A stretch of 64,000 bases of DNA from Triticum aestivum (lineage: Eukaryota > Streptophyta > Magnoliopsida > Poales > Poaceae). This document shows, piece by piece, positions 54,501-64,000 of the stretch (its first letter is position 1; each line of letters opens with the position of its first letter). Location: assembly GCF_018294505.1 (NCBI RefSeq), contig NC_057811.1, positions 29,906,618 through 29,970,617 on the forward strand, given 5' to 3'. The notes beneath the pieces were generated by a model. It was given only the letters and a program-made list of their open reading frames with translations. It was not told where the DNA came from and did not search any database. A program made the position numbers and the translations under genes.

Positions 54501-55535
54501 TCTAAAACTAATCCCGAAGGTAGATGTAGAGGTAGCGTGCCGACCGCGATCACATCGACTTTGGAACCATTTCCCACGCGCATCGTCACCTCGTCCTTAG
54601 CCAATCTTCGCTTAATCCATAGTCCCTGTTTCGAGTTGCAAATATTAGGAACAGAACCAGTATCAAATACCCAGGTGCTACTGCGAGCATTAGTAAGGTA
54701 CACATCAATAACATGTATATCACATATACCTTTGTTCACCTTGCCATCCTTCTTATCCACCAAATACTTGGGGCAGTTCTGCTTCCAGTGACCAGTCTGT
54801 TTGCAGTAGAAGCACTCAGTCTCAGGCTTAGGCCCAGACTTGGGTTTCTTCTCCTGAGCAGCAACTTATTTGCTGTTTTTCTTGAAGTTGCCCTTCTTCT
54901 TCCCTTTACCTTTTTTCTTGAAACTGGTGGTCTTGTTGACCATCAACACTTGATGCGCCTTCTTGATTCTACCTCCGCAGCCTTTAGCATTGCGAAGAGC
55001 TCGGGAATTGTCTTATCCATCCCTTGCATATTATAGTTCATCACGAAACTCTTGTAGCTTGGTGGAAGTGATGGAAGAATTCTGTCAATGACACTATCAT
55101 CCGGAAGATTAACTCCCAGTTGAATCAAGTGATTATTATACCCAGCCATTTTGAGTATATGTTCACTGACAGAACTATTCTCCTCCATCTTGCAGCTGTA
55201 GAACTTATTAGAGACTTCATATCTCTCAATCCGGGCATTTGCTTGAAATATTAACTTCAACTCCTGGAACATCTCATGTGCTCCATGACGTTCAAAACGT
55301 CGTTGAAGTCCCGGTTCTAAGCCGTAAAGCATGGCACACTGAACTATCGAGTATTCATCAGTTTTGCTCTGCCAGACGTACTTAACGTCGTCAGTTGCAT
55401 CTGTAGCAGGCCTGGCACCCAGCGGTGCTTCCAGGACGTAATTCTTCTGTGCAGCAATGAGGATAATCCTCAAGTTACGGACCCAGTCCGTGTAATTGCT
55501 ACCATCATCTTTCAACTTTGCTTTCTCAAGGACGC
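51591..55535 (-). pseudogene. Angela-like gag-pol, multiple stops
   Basis: Gag from about 55535 (first codons frame-shifted; SNYTDWVRNLRIILIAAQK). Zinc knuckle CFYCKQTGHWKQNC near 54815, protease WVFDTGSVPNICNSKQG, GHIGVKRMKKLH. Integrase, then a full RT/RNase H frame 53137-51591 with WQMDVKTAFLNG, LILYVDDILLIGND and ADPLTKPLPRAKHD. In-frame stops seen: TAA 54866-54868, TAG 54254-54256 (Leu to stop), TGA 53736-53738 (CGA to TGA) and TAA 53165-53167. Frameshifts lie near 53890 and 53360. The last codon run GVRIITV is interrupted by the MITE, which supplies about 20 foreign codons. Confidence 0.85.
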
Positions 55536-56755
55536 ATTAAAATTCAAGGGAACAATAGCACGGACCATCTATATACAACAACATAGACAAGCAAAATACT
55601 ATTAGGTACTAAGTTCATGATAAATTAAAGTTCAATTAATCATATTACTTAAGAATTCCCACTTAGATAGACATCCCTCTAATCATCTAAGTGATCACGT
55701 GATCCAAATCAACTAAAACATGTCTAATCATCACTATGTTGATCATATCTACTATACGATTCATGCTCGACCTTTTGGTCTCAGTGTTCCGAGGCCATAT
55801 CTGCATATGCCAGGCTCGTCAAGTTTAACCCGAGTATTTTGCGTTTGCAAAACTGGCTTACACCCGTTGTATTCGAACGTAGAGCTTATCACACCCGATC
55901 ATCACGTGGTGTCTCGGCACGACGAACTTTCGCAACGGTGCATACTCAGGGAGAACACTTATATCTTGAAATTTAGTGAGAGATCATCTTATAATGCTAC
56001 CGTCAACAAAGCAGAATAAGATGCATAAAGGATAACCATCACATGCAATCAATATAAGTGATATGATATGGCCATCATCATCTTGTGCCTTTGATCTCCA
56101 TCTCCAAAGCACCGTCATGATCACCATCGTCACCGGCGCGACACCTTGATCTCCATCGTAGCATCATTGTCGTCTCGCCAACTATTGCTTCTACGACTAT
56201 CGCTACCGCTTAGTGATAAAGTAAAGCAATTACAGGGCGATTGCATTGCATACAATAAAGCGACAACCATATGGCTCCTGCCAGTTGCCGATAACTCCGT
56301 TACAAAACATGATCATCTCAGACAATAAAATATAGTATCATGTCTTGACCATATCACATCACAACATGCCCTGCAAAAACAAGTTAGACGTCCTCTACTT
56401 TGTTGTTGCAAGTTTTACGTGGCTGCTACGGGCTGAGCAAGAACCGTTCTTACCTACGCATCAAAACCACAACGATAGTTCGTCAAGTTAGTGCTATTTT
56501 AACCTTCTGAAGGACCGGGCATAGCCACACTCGGTTCAACTAAAGTTGGAGAAACTGACACCCGCCAGCCACCTGTGTGCAAAGCACGTCGGTAGAACCA
56601 GTCTCGCGTAAGCGTACGCGTAATGTCGGTCCGGGCCGCTTCATCCAACAGTACCGCCGAACCAAAGTATGACATGCTGGTAAGCAGTATGACTTGTATC
56701 GCCCACAACTCACTTGTGTTCTACTCGTGCATATAACATCTACGCATAAACCTGG
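55536..56755 (-). other. leader of the nested Angela-like element
   Basis: Untranslated leader from primer site (minus TGGCATCCGAGCCAGG near 56740-56756) to gag. It resembles 37232-38518 in inverted orientation, including the GATCGGGTGTGAT region. No gene. Confidence 0.75.
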
Positions 56756-56767
56756 CTCGGATGCCAC

Positions 56768-58502
56768 CGTTGGGGAACGTAGTAATTTCCAAAAAATTCC
56801 TACGCACACGCAAGATCATGGTGATGCATAGCAACGAGAGGGGAGAGTGTCGTCCACATACCCTTGTAGACCGTTAAGCGGAAGAGTTATGACAACGCGG
56901 TTGATGTAGTCGTACGTCTTCACGATCGACCGATCCTCAGTACCGAACGTACGACACCTCTGCGTTCAGCACACGTTCAGCTCGGTGACGTCCCGCGAAC
57001 TCACGATCCAGTAGAACTCAAGGGAGAGTTTCGTCAGCACGACGCCGCGGTGACGATGTTGATGAAGCTACGGTCGCAGGGCTTCGCCTAAGCACCACTA
57101 CGATATGACCGAGGTGGATTATGGTGGAGGGGGGCACCGCACACGGCTGGGAGAGATCAATGATCAACATGTGTGTTCTAGGGTGCCCCCTTGCCACCGT
57201 ATATAAAGGAGCAAGGGGAGAGGCCGGCCGGCCCTTTAGGGCGCGCCAGGAGGAGTCCTCCTCCTAGTAGGAGTAGGACTCCCCTCTTTCCTACTCCTAC
57301 TAGGAGGGGAAAAGGAAGGGGGAGAAGGAGAAGGAAAGGGGGGGCGCCGCCCCCCTCCTAGTCCAATTCGGACCAGAGGGGGAGGGGGCACGCGGCCTGC
57401 CCTGGCCGGCTCCTCTCTCTCTCCACTAGGGCCCAACTAGGCCCATTAACCCCCGGGGGGTTCCGGTAACCCCTCCGGCACTCCGGTAAAATCCCGATTT
57501 CACCCGGAACTCTTCCGACGTCCAAATATAGGCTTCCAATATATCAATCTTTATGTCTCGACCATTTCAAGACTCGTCGTCATGTCCGTGATCATATCCG
57601 AGACTCCGAACTACCTTCAGTACATCAAAACATATAAACTCATAATACGATCGTCACAGAACTTTAAGCGTGCGGACCCTACGGGTTCGAGAACTATGTA
57701 GACATGACGGAGACACGTCTCCGGTCAATAAACAATAGCGGAACCTGGATGCTCATATTGGTTCCTACATATTCTACGAAGATCTTTATCGGTCAAACCG
57801 CATAACAACGTACGTTGTTCCCTTTGTCATCGGTATGTTACATGCCCGAGATTCGATCGTCGGTATCTCAATACCTTGCTCAATCTCGTTACTGGCAAGT
57901 CTCTTTACTCGTTCCATAATGCATCATCCCGCAACTAACTCATTAGTCACATTGCTTGCAAGGCTTATCGTATGTGCATTACCGAGAGGGCCCAGAGATA
58001 CCTCTCCGATAATCGGAGTGACAAATTCTAATATTGATCTATGGCAACTCAACAAGTACCATCGGAGACACCTGTAGAGCACCTTTATAATCATCCAGTT
58101 ACGTTGTGACGTTTGGTAGCACACAAAGTGTTCCTCCGGTAATCGGGAGTTGCATAATCTCATAGTCATAGGAACATGTATAAGTCATTAAGAAAGCAAT
58201 AGCAGTAAACTAAACGATCAAGTGCTAAGCTAACGGAATGGGTCAAGTCAATCACATCAATCTCCTAATGATGTGATCCCGTTAATCAAATGACAACTCA
58301 TGTCTATGGCTAGGAAACTCAACCATCTTTGATCAACGAGCTAGTCAAGTAGAGGCATACTAGTGACACTATGTTTGTCTATGTATTCACACATGTATTA
58401 TGTTTCCGGTTAATACAATTCTAGCTTGAATAATAAACATTTATCATGATATGAGGAAATAAATAATAACTTTATTATTGCCTCTAGGGCATATTTCCTT
58501 CA
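56768..58502 (-). repeat. LTR (5' in element orientation), 1735 bp
   Basis: Closely matches 49469-51197. The terminal T of TGTTGGGG is C here (56768). It ends ATATTTCCTTCA at 58502, followed by the target duplication GAGGA. Confidence 0.9.
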
Positions 58503-58507
58503 GAGGA

Positions 58508-60677
58508 TGGGGAAGATGGTGTCGGTGGTGAAGGAGAAGGAATGAGAGGTGCAGGAGGAGGAGGTGAAACATGAGGCACATAGCAGGGTGTATCAGGGAG
58601 AAGGAGAAACGAAATATCGTCCACAGAGAAGCTCGCGGAAGGACATGGGTAGTAAGAGCGAGACTCGTCAAAGGTCACATCACGCGAGATGCGCAAACGA
58701 CAACCAACAGGATCCTAGCAGCGATAGCCCTTGTGCTCATCACTGTAGCCAAGGAACACACACTCAACCGACTGAGCAGTCAGTTTGGTGCGTTCTCGCG
58801 GGGCAAGAAGGACATAGCACACACATCCAAACATACGAAGAGCTGAGTAGTCAGGAGAACAACCAGTGAGACACTCCATAGGAATACCACCCCGCAGAGC
58901 AGTCGATGGCTGAATGTTGATGAGATAGGTGGATGCAGAAACAACCTCATCCCAAAAGTGGGGTGGAAGGGAAGCAACAATCATCAGCGCACGAGCCGTC
59001 TCAAGTAGATGACGATGCTTACGTTCGGCAACGCCATTCTGAGCATGAGCACCAGGACATGAGAACTAGGCAAGAGTACCCTGTTCCGCAAGAAAACCAC
59101 GCAACTGCTGGGAGATAAACTCACCGGCGGTGTCAGCACGAAAAGTACGAATGGGCGTGGAAAACTTGGTGTGAACCATGGCAGCAAAACGTTTGTATAT
59201 AGAGAGAACTTCGCCACGAGATTTCATGAAGTAGAGCCAAATGTAGCGAGAGAAATCATCAATAAACAAGATATAGTAGCGATGACCACCTTTCGAATCA
59301 AAGGGGGCTGAGATACCGACTCACTGGTAGGATAAGGTAACTGGGTCTGTTTGCCAAGTAGACAACACAGAAGAATACAGGAAGAGGTGTGCCATCGGCG
59401 GTAAGAACATTAACAGGCGAATCAAGAGGTCGGAGAGAAGACACCACAGAAGAATCAGAAGACATATGAAAGGAGGCTCCAGAATCCAGAACCCACGAAG
59501 ATGTACCTAACTGTGTAGATGCCTGCGGTGGTGGAGAAGTGGATGCAGTCACAGCAGCAGCGGAACCAGTCGACGAGGAGCCGGAGGAAGCAAGTAGATG
59601 CTTGAGGCGTACAATGTCCTGGTCAGTGAGTGACGGAGTCGAGGAAGACGATGGAGTGCCACTGGAAGAGGAGCGCCTCTGGTCTCGCTTGAGGCGTACA
59701 ATGTTCTGGCTACAGTCAGACTCTGGGTGACCTGACCGGGAGCAGTAACCACAGAAGGTGTCACGGCGCGACGTACTCTTCTCAGCATAAGGAGGGCGAG
59801 TCACCCCCTGAAGGAGTAGGCAAGAGTGGTGGAGCAGTGAGGCAAGCAGATGACATAGGAGCTCGGGCAGCCAACACTGAAGGAACCACAAGTAACCCAG
59901 CAGAGCGAAGGCGGTCTCCTCAGCACGGAGCTCAGCAAGCACTTCCGAGATAGGAACACGACCACGGGCAAGCAAGTGAGCACGTCGGGGCTCAAACTCG
60001 GAGCGGAGACGAGATAAGAACTCATGAACACTCTGAAACTCCAAGTCAGACCGCGTAGTCTGACAGCAACGGCAAGTGCCACAAACAACTGTCCGCAGTG
60101 AGTCAAGCTGACGCTAGATTGCAGAGCACTGTGAATAAAACTCATCAACAGATGAGTCACCCTGCTAAAGAGCATGCTCCTGACGCACCACAGAAAGATA
60201 TAGAGCATCACCAGAGGGCTGATAGCGCTGACAAAGATAGGACCACGTCGCTGCAATAGTGCCGAGGCCCATGAACTCCGAAGGAAACCGGGGGAGGACA
60301 CTCGCAGTGAGAACAGCAGCAGCTCGAGCATCATCATTGCACCACTGAGTGTAAGCAGACAGATCATCCCGGTAGACAGAAAGAGCATCAGAATATGCAG
60401 ACACCTGCTGATCATAAGCATCAACTGCAGCATCATCAAGAGCCTTGGCTGCATCCCGATCGGCCTCAGAAGCATCAGCAGCAAGCAACGGCGGTACCGG
60501 CAAAACAGGAGCCACCGGAGCAACAGGGCAGGGCGGACAGGGTACCTCGCCAGAGAGAACGCCCCACAACAGAAGGCCGCGCATATGGATACGCATGAAA
60601 CCGGCGAACTCAGCATAGTTGGTGCCATCAAAGATCACCGAGTAGCGAGGAACAGCCACATAGCCCGAAGATGACAT
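58508..60677 (-). pseudogene. gag, protease and integrase part of the short-LTR Copia
   Basis: ATG at 60677 begins gag (SVIFDGTNYAEFAGFMRIH), stopped by TAG at 60165. Gag resumes in 60044-59298 with zinc knuckle CGYCSRSGHPESDC and protease WVLDSGASFHMSSDS. Integrase pieces lie at 59269-59066 ([23 protein letters not shown]) and 58984-58715 ([30 protein letters not shown]). The Pro/Ser linker before RT at 58696-58508 is cut by the nested element. The element is dead several times over. Confidence 0.8.
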
Positions 60678-60979
60678 ACTGAGATATCCCTCTTTCTGTC
60701 TCAGTTTTTTCGGAAGTCAACTAAGACAGAGGACCCGATCTGGATCGAGCGCTCGCTCACACCCTCGCGCGTGTAACCGAGGCGAGCAGGGCCAGCGGCT
60801 CGAGCCACTAGTAGAAAAAGGGCCATTTGTCCCGGTTCATAAGGCCCATTTGTCCCGGTTGGGGAACCGGGACTAAAGGGTCGGTACTAAAGCCCTACAC
60901 CTTTAGTCCCAGTTCTTACACCAACCGGGACAGATGGGCCTCCACGTGGCCGCTACGGCGAGCCTAGGCAGGAGGGCAT

Positions 60980-61329
60980 CTGGCAGGAGCTAAGGTTTTT
61001 GTTTTTTTGAAAGGGGTGGGTTTAGGGGGTTTTGGGGGTTAATTTAGGTGTTTCATATATTGTGTTAGCTAGCTAATTAATAGAGAGAAGTGTCCTCTCT
61101 TATCTCCGTGCTTGGTCGACGCTATGTACTATACGTATAGAGAGGACTCGACACGCTAGCTAGTCAGCAAATGAAGGAAACAAAAGATCGTCATGAACAT
61201 ATGCATACAGAGAGAAGTGATATCGACCTCTCCTTCTCCGAGAGATTGGTCGAACAACAAGTTTTCGTATATCTATCCGATGCTACTGGCTACATATATA
61301 CAATATAAGATCTCTTACAATATAATCCC
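60980..61329. other. CACTA subterminal and 3' flanking DNA, no gene
   Basis: No coding content between the subterminal repeats and the last exon of the minus-strand gene. AT-rich, with scattered TATATA words. Confidence 0.5.
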
Positions 61330-63990
61330 CTAATTATATATGAACTTAGGGTCCACATGGTATTCTCCGTCTTTATCGATCACATGGTCAAGAAAGAATG
61401 CCGCCAATTCCTCTTGAATTGCTCGCATGCGATCTGGTGCTAGGAGTTCATCCCGCATCTGAAACATCTAATTTGAAGAAGGGGGTCAATACATATATAT
61501 GAATGAATGAAACTCAACACAAATGGTGGTAATAAAATAAATTGTGAATATTATTGCTTACGCACTTCATATTGTTTGTTAGAGTAGCCCCGCTCACAGG
61601 TCGTGTGGCGGATGGACTCGCAAACGTAGTATCCATAGTAATTATTCCTGGCTTCCTGCCACAACCACTTTACAAGAAATAGAGGTCAATCAAACTGATA
61701 AGCAAGCATGCTAAATGGTATTGATGAAACTAGCGCTTGAATCACTAGGAGATGCGCAGAACTAGCTAGTAGTACTTACTTTCGGGTGTGTAAATCGCAG
61801 CTTCCTCGGCAGTCCCGGAGCTTTTGAGGTGAATTATTTCCAAACCCTGCCGGACAAAGAAAACAATTACTTGATATCAGGAAGTGAACAAAGTTGCCGA
61901 TATGGTGCGATAATGATCAATTTAACTTACTTCTCGAGCATTTCAGTCATGTCTGCATACTCCTGGGGATCTTTTCGTCTCGAGTCTAAGACGGTTACTA
62001 GTCCCTGCTCAAGCTTAATCTCTAGGAGAATATAGTGGAACCTGCACACGCATGCATAACTCATCAATTACATTACTATAACCTCGACTAATAAGGGAAA
62101 CTAAATATGCACAAGACAGTAACACTCACTTGAAGTTGTAAGGAAAGAGTATTATATCTTTGTTTTGATTTATTACCAACGATCGTAGCAAGTTGGCCTC
62201 GGTATCTCTGGCCTGAAATTCAACCGTAAATTGATCTATGAGATTTGTGTTAATGAACCCAATATCACCGATTTGTCTTTTCTTCAATTCGGAGATCTTC
62301 AATCTGCATAATATAGTGAGGATAATTATATATACATGCAATGAAAGAGGTGAGCTATATATAGAGACTTAATGACAGAAGTAGTACTTACAGACAGTAG
62401 CAAGTGACCGTTAATTTATCGAGGGCCTTTTAATTGAAAAACTGGAAGAACTCCTCAAATGGAATAGACAACAGTTCAACTGCAACGAGGTCATGCTCCT
62501 CTTTAACTCTCAGCGTCAAAGTATTCTCCCCCCAGACTCTCTGCAGGTTTTCATGTACCAATCATGGAATCTTCGCATCATCGTTGTTAGAGATCTTTCA
62601 TCTTTGACGAGAGGCTTCCCGTAATGGTATTTGTGTTCGTCCACCTCCAAGAAATCATAATGTACATCATCGGGAAGGTAATCTCCAAAATTGGTACTGG
62701 GAAAAAATCTCCGGATGATTAGTGACGATATCGCTAGACACCTTGAGCGGGGGGCACGATTGGTTCGCTTGTTCGCCGAGCTGGGCAATTTTTTTCCCAG
62801 CTCGTCGTTCTGCTAACCTTCGATCACTAATAATACTTCCCGACCGATCCTCTTCGATAAATGCTATCATAGTTGGATTGCGGCGGAGAAGGTGGTGGTC
62901 GCTTCAGGGCATCGATAGTGCGCTTTGCTTTCACCGGATCTATCTTCTCCTCCGGAGGTGGATGTTTCTTTGCTTTCACCCCTCGAAAGTAGTCCCTCAC
63001 TTCGGCTTCCACAATCTTCTTATTTTCCTTCACGGTCATCTCGTATGGTAACTTCTCTAGAGACTTGAGAGATGGACCGAATCTGTATTGCCTCCCGCCT
63101 CTGGATGTACTGCTAGACGCGGGAGCAGACGGAGCGGCTGCGGCTGTCTTCTTTCCTTTCTTACGAGGCGGAGGAGAAGGACTACGACGCGCCGGAGCAG
63201 CTGGAGCGGCGGCGGGTCTCTTCTGCCCTTGCTGACGAGGCGGAGAAGGAGGAGGCTAGCTGCTCGGGCGCGCCGGCGCAGGCGGAGAAGGAGGCGGAGT
63301 GCCGCCACGCGCCGGAGAAGGAGGATGAGTGCCCTGATCACTCGCCGGAGGAGGAGGCGGAGTGCCCTGACTCGCCGGAGGAGAGGGAGGAGGTGGAGGC
63401 GTCCAGTTCAGAAGGTTGATGAGCTGCTTCCGCCATAGGCATGGAGTCTTCAGAGCAGAACCCAGCCGAGTCCCCCCTTCACCGGTAGGGTGGTCAAGCT
63501 CGAGGTCCTCAAATCCCTCCGTTATTTCGTCCACCGTCACCCTAGCATATCCTTCTGGAATTGGACGGCAGTGAAAAGTTGCGTCGGGTTCAGGAGGTCG
63601 AACAGAGCCGATAGCCGCCTTGACTTTGAAGTTCTGGCATTGCATCATAAGGTGGCAATGTTGAGACTCAGTGATACCATCCACGGGGTAGCTAGCAGGA
63701 ACCCTGAAGACACGCTCCAGCTGAAGCAGCTCGGTGGAAGCCACGCTGCTTCTCCGCTGAGATGGCGGGGTAGCTTTGGGGGTAGCTTCGGCAGGTCGCT
63801 TGCTGCAAACTGCTTCTCGTTCCTCTAGCCCTTGTACCCTTGCGTGCAGCGCCTGGAGTTGGGTCTGCTCCACTTTCTTCCTCCTCTCCTGGCATTTGTA
63901 ACCACCTGCGTCCGGAAACCCATCCTTCCACAGAACAGAGCCTGGCGTGCCTCGTGTCCGTCCAGGGTGCTCAGGATTCCCGAGGGCCAT
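61330..63990 (-). pseudogene. CACTA second gene with Ulp1-like (C48) peptidase domain
   Basis: The N-terminal exon from the window edge reads MALGNPEHPGRTRGTPGSV with a coiled coil (QLQALHARVQGLEEREA) and a long Pro-rich zone. The C-terminal exons form a C48-type fold: ILFPYNFK|FHYILLEI (His present), VTVLDSRRKDPQEYADM (Asp present) and NNYYGYYVCESIRHTTC. The Tyr before GYY replaces the catalytic Cys normally found there. The last exon 61330-61458 (MRDELLAPDRMRAIQEE.. FIYN, stop) is intact. Lesions: TAG at 63256-63258, frameshifts near 62850 and 62700, and a TAA within the VWK-FTSKAPGLP exon (about 61820-61835). Intact relatives accompany the CACTA transposase; the role of the protease there is not established. 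Confidence 0.75.
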
Positions 63991-64000
63991 TGTGAGCTCG

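Larger units (their letters stand above)
49469..58502 (-). mobile_element. Angela-like Copia retrotransposon, complete but dead, target duplication GAGGA
   Basis: LTRs at 49469-51197 and 56768-58502. The 5-bp repeat GAGGA lies on both sides (49464-49468, 58503-58507). Minus orientation is shown by a TGGCATCCGAGCC-type primer site near 56755 and polypurine tract at 51198-51212. The pol gene has many stops. LTRs are nearly identical by eye; the right one has CGTTGGGG in place of the terminal TGTTGGGG. It is inserted between the integrase and RT parts of the short-LTR Copia. Confidence 0.95.
47583..60805 (-). mobile_element. short-LTR Copia retrotransposon, split by a nested element and a CACTA insertion
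   Basis: The minus-strand element has a 3' LTR of 124 bp at 47583-47706, polypurine tract AGTTTGAGGGGGGTGT (minus) at 47704-47719, and pol and gag fragments up to the gag ATG at 60677. The leader runs on to 60805, where the CACTA terminus begins, so the 5' LTR must lie beyond the window or be lost. The segment 49469-58502 is a later insertion. Left flank TGATC (47578-47582) should be the target-duplication half. Many frame breaks make the element dead. Confidence 0.8.
60806..64000. mobile_element. CACTA (En/Spm) transposon, one end
   Basis: Starts CACTAGTAGAAAAAGGGCC at 60806. It is followed by subterminal repeats of TTTGTCCCGGTT and its inverse AACCGGGACTAAAG over about 150 bp. The preceding 3 bp (AGC, 60803-60805) would be the target duplication. 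It runs past the right window edge. It carries a decayed gene at 61330-63990. It is inserted in the leader of the short-LTR Copia and is therefore younger than that element. Confidence 0.85.

Noticed and set aside
63057..63438. Arg/Leu-rich frames on both strands
   Set aside because: They are out-of-frame readings of the Pro-rich zone of the CACTA gene.

Overview
The window looks like a plant nuclear segment from a Triticeae grass (wheat, Aegilops, rye or barley group). The evidence is several Angela/BARE/WIS-type Copia LTRs, whose ends carry the ATATGCCCTAGAGGCAATAA word, together with a CACTA transposon, small MITEs and one intron-bearing NBS-LRR gene. No bacterial-type operons, rRNA, tRNA or CRISPR were seen. 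Most of the DNA is nested transposons of different ages. I read the sequence by eye, so family assignments are by motif and remembered family features, not by database search.

Layout, left to right. 1-8905: a minus-strand LTR retrotransposon cut by the left window edge, with similar LTRs but a badly decayed interior. 8911-14920: a dead minus-strand gene of the plant-mobile-domain/Ulp1-transposon kind, split at 9977-11692 by a solo Angela-type LTR with a perfect 5-bp target duplication. 15807-16162: a minisatellite of about 120 bp period. 17908-23761: the main host gene, a CC-NBS-LRR immune receptor whose last exons encode a HARBI1/ALP1-like domesticated transposase domain. A Tourist-like MITE sits in its first intron. 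24247-27312: LINE scraps, Stowaway MITEs and AT-rich DNA. 27313-30361: a hAT element with an open transposase of 830 residues and no visible right end. 30362-44358: the 3' part of a SIRE/Maximus-like Copia element (env-position ORF plus 3' LTR), with an Angela-type element (35587-44247) inserted in its LTR. 44359-44768: a LINE 3' tail. 45501-46908: gene fragments, including a broken paralogue that keeps pieces of both the LRR and the HARBI1-like part of the receptor. 47583-60805: a short-LTR Copia element on the minus strand, split by a complete Angela-like element (49469-58502, target duplication GAGGA), which itself carries a hAT-type MITE at its pol stop codon. 60806-64000: one end of a CACTA transposon carrying a decayed Ulp1-like (C48) gene.

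The most notable object is the NLR-transposase fusion. Splice sites keep the reading frame across four exons (4299 nt, 1432 residues). The nuclease domain has lost two expected acidic catalytic residues, as expected for a domesticated domain. The fragment near 46.4-46.9 kb shows LRR and nuclease pieces side by side a second time, so the association is probably older than the duplication. The other open frames are transposon genes at different stages of decay, and the nesting gives a relative order of insertions.
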